Positions 56,573-64,000 of a stretch of 64,000 nt of DNA are shown piece after piece. Both the position numbers and the translations under genes were made by a program. The DNA lies in contig NC_089492.1 of assembly GCF_036850765.1 (NCBI RefSeq), forward strand, positions 104,737,022 to 104,801,021. The letters are read 5' to 3'. Position 1 is the stretch's first letter; each line of letters opens with the position of its first letter. The notes under the pieces are model-generated. The model was not told where the DNA came from. It saw nothing but the letters and a program-made list of their open reading frames with translations, and did not search any database. Origin of the DNA: Saccopteryx bilineata. Its lineage: Eukaryota > Chordata > Mammalia > Chiroptera > Emballonuridae.

Positions 56573-56762
56573 ATATATTTTTATTTATTTTATTTTATTT
56601 ATTCATTTTAGAGAGGAGAGAGAGAGGAGAGAGAGACAGGGGGGAGGAGCTGGAAGCATCAACTCCCATATGTGCCTTGACCAGGCAAGCCTAGGGTTTT
56701 GAACCGGCGACCTCAGCATTTCCAGGTCGACGCTTTATCCACTGCGCCACCACAGGTCAGGC
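56573..56762 (-). mobile_element. tRNA-derived SINE, design A
   Basis: A T-rich tail, a GA run, and a head ending GGTCAGGC. TSD CATCTTTTGAATTTTTAA (56555-56572) and CATCCTTTGAATTTTTAA (56763-56780), 17 of 18. Confidence 0.94.
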
Positions 56763-57555
56763 CATCCTTTGAATTTTTAATGTGATGGAAATTTCTGAAC
56801 ACAAGAGAACAGAGATTGGTCAAAAGATTTCATGTGCTTTTTATTTCCTGTCAATTCTACTGCCAAGCTATTTCTAGATAAGATCTGTTCTACCTTCAAC
56901 CCTGTCCCTGTGGAAGGGATATTCTATCTTTTTATTACCTTCCCTGGTGGAGAGATTGTGGGCTGATGTTGATCTCCAGTTAGGGTACAATGGAAAAAAA
57001 GATTTTCTCTTAATCTGTAGGAATCCTGCATATCGAGAGGAGCAAACATGATTCCTAAACCAAGGGCGTTTACAAAATGTTCTTATTCTTATATAAATTA
57101 AATTGCAGCCTGTGTTCCAGGAATGAGCCCACTGCTTGCTTAAGAACCATGGTCATAATCGCCTTTCCTCCTGAGAGGGGAAAAAGCACACTTAGGAGTT
57201 TGAGAGTTTAGTTAGATAGAAGATGAACTGTGGAGGCCAAAGCAGATGAGAAGGTATGTAGACGTTGATTTTCAGAGGTTATGAAGTTAGTAGGCCACAG
57301 ATGGAGGCAACCTCTTTGAGATGTGAGGAAATGCTAATCAAGCCCTCAGTTTACTACACTGTTGATGACAAATTAAAGACCATTTTTTACTTGGTGTTCA
57401 TCCATGGCCTGCTCTGTTTCTGAGGATCTGGTGTATCATTATAGAGGAGAAAAGTGTTCCTGGTTCATTTGATTTTAGCCTGCTTTTTTCGCAGGGGCTT
57501 CTGCACTCCTGCGTGGCACCATATTATGTGTGTAAGCAGGTTTCAAGTTCTGTCT

Positions 57556-57761
57556 GTCTAAAGTTTGTGTTACTCTGGGTCAGAGGCTCTCTATCTGCAG
57601 CCCCTGGCTCAGCATCATTAGATCTGGGAATGGGTTAGAAATATAAAGTCTTGGTTCCACCCCAGAATTAATGAACCTGTAACTGGTGGTCAGATCCAGC
57701 AATCTGTGTTGTAACAAACTCTCCAGCAATTTAGATGTACACCAGAGTTTGAGAACTGTTG
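57556..57761 (-). mobile_element. MER5A-like hAT MITE
   Basis: The right end reads GATGTACACCAGAGTTTGAG, then AACTGTTG, the complement of the recalled MER5A start. The middle CCAGCAATCTGTGTTGTAAC also fits. Old and diverged. Confidence 0.65.
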
Positions 57762-58419
57762 CTTAAGGAGTGATACCAGTATAAGCTTTTTCTCAAAGAT
57801 CATCTTTTTCAAACCCTTCTGAGGCAATAGCAACCAATGAGGAAACCAAACATCCATTATTTCTCTAAAATATATATTTTGCAATTGATGCTTCTTTTAG
57901 TTATGAAGAATATTGCCTTTAGGAACTTCTTAGATCTGGGTTCTTAGTATAGAGCTATTCGTACTGGGAAAAGGTCAGCTATGATTCTGTGTGTTTACTT
58001 TCCAGGTAGGGGGCCCCGGAAACCTGAGTAATCTACCCCTCCTGTGAGAGAAACAGACTCAGGAGCTGGAATGGATTAAAACTGAGTATTGGCCTTTGTT
58101 TTGTTTTTTTTTGTTACCCTGGTTTATAGGGTTGACTGCTAAAGCTGGATTGGAAAACGGCTTTAGTGCTATCAATGTGTGTTCAGTGCTATCCAATGGA
58201 ACTTTCCATGAAAATGAAAGTGTTCTGTATCTGTGCTATCCAGAGGGTAACCACTAGCCATGTGGGGCTGTTGAGCACTTGAAATGTGGCTAGTTCCATT
58301 GAGGAACTAAATTTTAGATTTTATTTAATTTCAAATAATTTAAGTAGGCATGCGTTAGACAGTCCTAGCTCGGCCCCTAGATCAGTGCATCACAGACATA
58401 AATGTCTATGTGACTTGTT

Positions 58420-58520
58420 GAATTGTAGATTCTGGTTTGGTCGGTCTGGGGTGGGGCCTCAGATTCTCTCCCAAGTAATGCTGCTGCAGCTGTCCACAGA
58501 CCACACTTGGAATAGCAAGG
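58420..58520 (+). mobile_element. MER5A-like fragment
   Basis: GGTCTGGGGTGGGGCCTCAG, then CCAAGTAATGCTGCTGC fits the 3' half of MER5A on the + strand. Its end is the landing site of the SPIN-type element. Confidence 0.65.
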
Positions 58521-58528
58521 CTTTAGAG

Positions 58529-58742
58529 CAGTGGTTCTCAACCTTTCTAATGCCGTGACCCCGTAATACAGTTCCTCATGTTGCGGTGACCCCAAACCAA
58601 AAAATAATTTTGGTGGCTACTTCATAACTGTAATTTTGCTACAGTTATGATTCAGAATGTAAATACCTGATATGCATTATGTATTTTCCGATGGCTTTAG
58701 GTGACCCCGCCAGAGTCGCGACCCACAGGTTGAGAACCGCTG
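58529..58742. mobile_element. SPIN-type non-autonomous hAT element
   Basis: 214 bp with ends CAGTGGTTCTCAACCTTTCT and AGGTTGAGAACCGCTG. TSD CTTTAGAG (58521-58528) and CTTTAGAA (58743-58750), 7 of 8. The internal text (GCGGTGACCCC, GGTGGCTACTTCATAACTG, TTTTCCGATGG) matches the recalled SPIN_NA family, known for patchy spread among tetrapods by horizontal transfer. Confidence 0.85.
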
Positions 58743-59223
58743 CTTTAGAAAGACGAGGGTTGTCTTAACCCTTACTCTTTTTTTTTCACTCAACTTACCC
58801 ATCTAGTCTCTGATGGAGCAGCTAGACTGCAAGGGCTGGGGTTGGGAGTTTCGTAATGAGTTTCCCTTCATGGTAGCAGGAGCAGGAGAAAAGGTTCTAC
58901 TTGAAGACCGGTCTGAGAGGAGAAGGTTTTTTTCCTTCCTCAGTGACCAAATAGCCTCAGCCACTTGTAAGGAGACTACACAGCCACCAATACTTTATCC
59001 CCTTCCAAGGGGAAGAACAGATAAGCAGGTAAAAAGACTCAGTGGTATTCCCAGGGCTTTGGAATATTTAAAATGTTAAATCTGGAAGGAATTTTAGGGA
59101 TCATCAAGGCCCGAGATACTGTAGCTGGGGTCTCTAGATGACTTCAGTATTCTGAAGCTGCAAACCAGGGTTTCGGGGAGGTGTAGGACTGGGACACGGG
59201 TTGTCTGTTGTATACCTTGATTT

Positions 59224-59225
<2 letters not shown>

Positions 59226-59275
<50 letters not shown>

Positions 59276-59673
59276 ATTTTTCTGAAGCTGGAAACAGGGA
59301 GAGACAGTCAGACAGACTCCCGCATGCGCCCAACCGGGATCCACCCGGCACGCCCACCATGGGGCGACGCTCTGTCCACCAGGGGGCGATGCTCTGCCCA
59401 TCCTGGGCGTCGCCATGTTGCGACCCTCCTGGGTGTCGCCATGTTGCGACCAGAGCCACTCTAGCGCCTGGGGCAGAGGCCACAGAGCCATCCCCAGCGC
59501 CCGGGCCATCTTTGCTCCAATGGAGCCTTGGCTGCGGGAGGGGAAGAGAGAAGGCGCGGCGGAGGGGTGGAGAAGCAAATGGGCGCTTCTCCTATGTGCC
59601 CTGGCCGGGAATCGAACCCGGGTCCTCCGCACGCTAGGCCGACGCTCTACCGCTGAGCCAACCGGCCAGGGCC
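59226..59673 (-). mobile_element. tRNA-derived SINE, design B, with internal duplications
   Basis: A T46-type antisense tail, a body with three tandem-like units around GGGCGACGCTCTG, GGGCGATGCTCTG and the doubled CTGGGCGTCGCCATGTTGCG block (59355-59452), then an almost intact head with the complement of GGTTCGATTCC. The 16-bp TSD GTATACCTTGATTTGT (59210-59225 and 59674-59689) is perfect, so it is young. Confidence 0.95.
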
Positions 59674-60202
59674 GTATACCTTGATTTGTAATGAAGAAAA
59701 ACTGTATGTTAAAATATTGGTTTTATAAGGTTATAAAACGTGTAAATCTTGAAATGCCCATTGTATGAAAAGATCTGTGTGAGAGTGGTTCTAATACAGA
59801 AGATTGTTGAGGATTAGATGAGAAAATTCATGTAGATGATTTGTCTCTCTTTCTCCACTAACTCTTCCAATAGTTTGTGATCAAAGGTAATAAGTTCCTA
59901 ATCTTGGGCCAGTTACCCCACTACAGATTGTCAAAGTGGCATGAGAGAGGTCATAGTTGGCTCACCGCTACATTGTCTGTCCTTGGAGAAATAGCTTTGT
60001 GATAAGCCTGACTGAGGCTGGGCTGCGTTAGAACCAAAGTTACGGAGAACAGGTCAGGACACTGGTTGTTGAGAGTTAGGCCCAGGGCTTTTGAGGATGC
60101 TTGGTGTCCAATAGGACCATGAAGTTCAAATTATGTGGAGAAGGGTCTGAGGCACTGTGAAAGTAGTGACAGTCTCTTACAGTTGTATACTGCATTACAT
60201 TT

Positions 60203-60276
60203 TTTTTTAACTCTTTTTTTTTTAATTTTTATTTATTTTTTATTTATTCAATTTTTTAGAGAGGAGAGGGGGAGAG

Positions 60277-60308
<32 letters not shown>

Positions 60309-60433
60309 AGGGGGAGGAGCTGGAAGCATCAACTCCCATATGTGCCTTGACCAGGCAAGCCCAGGGTTTCGAACCGGCAACCTCAGCAATTCCAGGTCGA
60401 CGCTTTATCCACTGCGCCACCACAGGTCAGGCC
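60203..60433 (-). mobile_element. tRNA-derived SINE, design A
   Basis: A T-rich tail, a long GA run (60260-60315), and a head ending GGTCAGGCC. TSD CTGCATTACATTT at 60190-60202 and 60434-60446 is perfect. Confidence 0.94.
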
Positions 60434-61986
60434 CTGCATTACATTTAAACACTATTTGCATACCGTATTTAATTTGATTATCTAAAAATTTATTAAGTGC
60501 TTTCTCTTTCCATCACATTGATCTTTCATTATAGGCAGTAGCTACAAGGAATTATACCATTGTCTCTACCAGGAAGGACAGTTTAGTTGGCAGATGAGAG
60601 ATTAATAGAGAAATCATAAATTAATCATTAATCATATGTGAGTTAGTAAATGTAAAATTTACTATTTTAAACATAAAATTAAAACTGAACAGTTTAGTAA
60701 GAGCTGTCTTGTTATTGTATTAGCAAGTGCCAAGGGAACTGAAGGGCAGGCTCACTGTGGACCATAAGGGGACCACAGGGGGTGGTTAAAAGAAATTTAC
60801 AGAGGAAGCAGGACCAGAAATAGGAAGTGAGCTCTTAGAAGAAACCTCAAAGTTGGAGTTTGGTTGGTCAAAATGAAGAAGGGCTGTGCCTTCAGAGTTA
60901 AATCAAAGCAAATCAGAAGATTACAAGAAAATGGAAAATAAGGTGTAAAAAGAGGCAGGGTACAGAGTTGGGATTCAGAGGTGCTGTCCCTCTACTGAAT
61001 GGAAGGGAAGAGTTTGGTACACAGCTGCTGGAAATAGGCAGTATCATCTCCTGGGGAGTTTCCCTCCCTAAGGGAGACTTCAGTATGTCTGTGTGTATTG
61101 GAGTCTCCACACTTATCTCCTGGAGGCATTAAGGACCATTTGGTGATCTTATCTCTATTTCTACAACAGGAACAATGTGCATGTGCCTCCCTACTGTGCT
61201 AGATGCTGGTGAGAAGAAATAGATCCTAAATGACCAGACTGAGGACAGCAGTGTCAGCAGGGCAAGTTGCTGGCTCAGTAATGCGGAAGTGTTGCATAGT
61301 GATGCTGAAGTGCAGGAAAAGGCCAGACACCCCCAAGTGTAATTAACATAGCAATGGAGCATGCCTTTTATCATTGTCATCCTTTTCTACCTACTACATA
61401 ATAGAAAGGTATTTTAGAGAAGTATTTCTGAAAGCTGTGTTTTCTATTAGGCAGTTTCATTGAAACCATGTTTGGATTGTTATTAATTTAGCAAACTGTT
61501 TTCAAAAGGAAAATCCCAATCATTTTTCATTATAGTCAGATTAAATGCTAAACAACAGTGATTTGAAAGTTTTTTTTTTCTCTTTCATAGAGTAGGCTGT
61601 TCAGTTTGCTTAGGTAGCGTTTAAGTGTGCCTTATACATGAAAGGTGAGGTTCTTTTAAATTCTATTTAATATTTTCTATAGTTCTGGTCCTACAGAAAA
61701 TTTACATTTTAGAAAATTTCAAGCTTCATCTCTAGGCCTTGAAGCAGTCACTAGGAGCTTCTATATACCACACCAAGAAGACATTACACATCAAAGATAG
61801 GACAGGGGTATGCATTGAAGCCAAATACTCAAGTAGTATTGCTATCTTTTGGCTAACTGGGTTTGAAAGTATTCATTGAATTTTGTTACTTAGGTAACAC
61901 ATTATCTACGACTATGTAAAAAAGTAAATTATTACTTGATGGAAGCCAACATTAAAGTGATACTTCTTTCTTCTGAACTTCTAGAG

Positions 61987-62203
61987 CAGAGGTACCAAAC
62001 TTTTTCTGTAAAGAGCCTAATGGTAAATATTTTAGGCTTGGGGCCATGTGGTTTTTAACTACTCATCTCTGCCATTTTAGATCAAAAGAACGCATAGACA
62101 ATGAAAGGCAATAAATAGATAATGAGTATGGCTGTGTTGCGGTAAAACTGTAAAATAGGTCGCAGGCCAGTTTGGTCCATGGGCCTTAGTTTGCCAAGCC
62201 CTG
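61987..62203. mobile_element. MER20-like hAT MITE
   Basis: It begins CAGAGGTACCAAACTTTTTC, contains TAAATATTTTAGGCTTGGGG and ends TTAGTTTGCCAAGCCCTG, matching recalled MER20. TSD TTCTAGAG (61979-61986) and TACTAGAG (62204-62211), 7 of 8. Confidence 0.85.
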
Positions 62204-62280
62204 TACTAGAGAATTTAATGTCTATACAACCTTTTTCTTAAAGCAGAAAATACTAGGATTGCTGCTGATCTTTCATCTTC

Positions 62281-62651
62281 CTTTTTATTTATTTTTAGTT
62301 TCATTATTATTATTTTTAAATCAAGTGAGAGGCAAGTAGGGGGAGAAACAGACTCCTGCATGCGCCCCCACCGGGATCTAGCCGGCCACCTCTGTGTAGG
62401 GCTGATGTTCTGCCCCATCTGGGGCTGCTGCTCTGTTGCTCAGCACTAGAGTTGTTTTAGTGCCTGAGGTGAGGCCAAGGAGCCATCCTCAGTGCCTGGG
62501 GTAACTTTGCTCATTCTAGCCGTGGCTGCTTGAGGGGGAGGGGAGGGGGAGAAGCAGATGGTTGCTTCTCTTGTGTGCCCCGACTGGGATTTGAACCTGG
62601 GACTTCCACATGCAGGGCTGATGCACTACTGCTGAGCCAACTGGCCAGTGC
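62281..62651 (-). mobile_element. tRNA-derived SINE, design B, diverged
   Basis: The body with CATGCGCCCCCACCGGGATC and the head with the complement of a decayed B box, ending GGCCAGTGCC. The tail side has a TTATTATTATT run. It is older than the copy at 59226. Confidence 0.85.
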
Positions 62652-62664
62652 CTTCCCTTTTTAA

Positions 62665-62780
62665 ATTGTAAGCGCTTTGAAAACAGAGACCGTTTCTTTT
62701 ACTTCTTTCTCTTCTCCATATCATTTAGTGCAATGCCTTACATCAGGCAAATGATAAGAAATATATCTATTCCCCTTTAT
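62665..62780 (+). repeat. L2-like fragment
   Basis: GTAAGCGCTTTGAAAACAGAG, then AGTGCAATGCCTTACATCAG fits the L2 3' end pattern. Confidence 0.5.
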
Positions 62781-63619
62781 AGTCTATTTTAGTAAATAGC
62801 TCTGTTTCCATTTGTGAAGCACTTTATGGTTTAGAAAGTGCTTTTACATATTTTTTTTTCTGGTTCTCACTACTACCACAGAAGAAGGAAGATAGGGTAG
62901 ATGTATTTACTTAGTTTTTAGACCATATAACTGAGGCTCAGAAAGGGTAAGTGAATTTCTGAAGGTTATATTGTTTGGTAAATTGGCAGAGCAAGATTGG
63001 GGTTTTTTTCTGTTGTGGTAGTGAACCGTGATTGTGAACAGAACAATAGAAGGAGCTCATCTCTGAGTCTGTCTTTTGCTCAAACCGACTATCCTGCAGT
63101 ATTTCTGCTTTTCTTCTTAAAATCTTAGCTAAATTTTCTCTTGAGTTTCAAATACTCAGTTTAAGGGTTAGTTTAAAATATTCCTATTCTTATCGATGGT
63201 ATTGTCGCACTTGTTTTGTTTCTCAGAGAAGAACCCAGTCTCTCAAGGTCTCAGTACTGAACCCCAGATTATTAGTCTATAAGCATTTGGCTTTGTCTGC
63301 ATTGCACTGATCTGTTTATACTTCCACACTCTGGGTTATCTGGCTGAAAACGTTTCTCTTTCTACAGAAGTGGATTACTCTTTCTACAGAAGTAGATTTC
63401 AAAACTCTGCCAGTGGTGGTTATATTGATGTACACATACATTGGTCAAGCTGTATAATTTTTTGTTTGTATATACTTTATATAAAATAAAAGTATGCCTC
63501 AATTAAAAAAATTAACTAGGAAGAAAAAATAATTCCAGTCCTACCTCTTCAAAGGCTTCCCCCACCACTCCAGCCCCCTCCTTTACTCATTTGTATGTAG
63601 CTTTATAAAACAGTAACCA

Positions 63620-63840
63620 ATATTGTCTAATGGCATTGTGACTCTGGAGTCAAAATGGCTGGGGTTTGGATCTCGGCATTGCCACTTCTCTGTACCTGAG
63701 TTTGCTTCTCTGTAAAATGGAGATAATATAGTGCCTACTTCATGTGGTTGTGAGGTTTAATGAAGTAATATATGTAAAATACTTAGGACAGTGCTGGTAT
63801 GTGATGAGCATTCAGATCCTAGCTGCTATTATTATGAATT
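63620..63840 (+). repeat. MIR element
   Basis: The order of segments GACTCTGGAGTCA, CATTGCCACTTC, CTCTGTAAAATGGAGATAAT, TTGTGAGG.TTAATGAA and CAGTGCTGG fits a nearly complete MIR on the + strand. Confidence 0.75.
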
Positions 63841-64000
63841 AATTTCTAAACAGAGCCTGCTTCTTAGTTGCTTTTGGTCACTGCCTCAGCTGATGCCTGT
63901 TAACAGGTTGCCATTCCTGATGACATTTTTACGACTAATGCTAGGAAAATTGTCCTGCTGGGTATATTGATGCCCTACACTTTGATTTCCTATAGAATTA

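Larger units (their letters stand above)
53699..64000 (+). other. PPP1R21: PPP1R21 intron 1 (partial)
   Basis: It starts at the GT donor and has no recognisable continuation of the coding sequence before the window ends. Inside are a solo LTR, four SINEs, SPIN-type, MER5A and MER20 DNA transposons and MIR/L2 pieces. Stretches without identified repeats are 53760-56060, 56781-57550, 57762-58415, 58751-59209, 59690-60189, 60447-61978 and 62785-63615. I see no gene in them. Confidence 0.75.

Overview
This is vertebrate, almost certainly bat, nuclear DNA. It is AT-rich, nearly gene-free and dominated by layered transposable elements. Many tRNA-derived SINEs of three related designs point to a horseshoe-bat-like (rhinolophoid) genome. 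Design A is about 200 bp, with A box GTGGCGCAGTGG, B box GGTTCGAAACC and a CT-rich tail. Design B is about 370 bp, with a B box of the GGTTCGATTCC type and a long body. Design C is about 350 bp, a design-A-like head with a long body of CTGGCTTGAGC-like units. A long LINE-1 with a CRE at its 5' end supports a bat with recent LINE-1 activity. The species call comes from memory of bat SINEs, not from a search.

The only confident functional gene is PPP1R21. Its first coding exon (19 codons, then a GT donor) is at 53642-53698 on the + strand inside a CpG island, and the rest of the window to 64000 lies in intron 1. By recalled human 2p16.3 synteny (FOXN2, then PPP1R21), positions 1-53000 would be the FOXN2-PPP1R21 intergenic space, and the first 2 kb might be near FOXN2's 3' end. 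That last point is inference.

Layout: 1-3400, AT-rich unique DNA with a SINE; 3405-5888, 5'-truncated L1 holding two SINEs; 5963-6599, LTR; 6.8-11.7 kb, old L1 pieces cut by SINEs, a Tc1/mariner element and hAT and mariner MITEs; 12.85-14.7 kb, repeat-poor block that may be conserved non-coding DNA; 16209-24008, near full-length L1 (minus strand) with damaged ORF1 and ORF2; 24.6-28.0 kb, a four-layer nest (old L1, RCC2 retropseudogene, hAT element, SINE); 30369-32832, hAT transposon with perfect target duplication and a damaged transposase; 33.2-34.9 kb, decayed multi-domain ORF of an unclassified, probably mobile family; 43-46 kb, CTCF-like site, mariner MITE, retrocopy of an H/ACA snoRNA, hAT deletion derivative; 46.4-52.7 kb, SINE, L1 and hAT fragments; 52.9-53.7 kb, PPP1R21 promoter; 53.7-64 kb, intron 1 with solo LTR, SPIN-type MITE, MER20, MER5A, MIR and SINEs.

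Insertion boundaries are mostly given by target-site duplications (TSDs) read directly from the sequence. Family names for ancient repeats (MIR, L2, MER5A, MER20, SPIN) rest on recall of consensus sequences.
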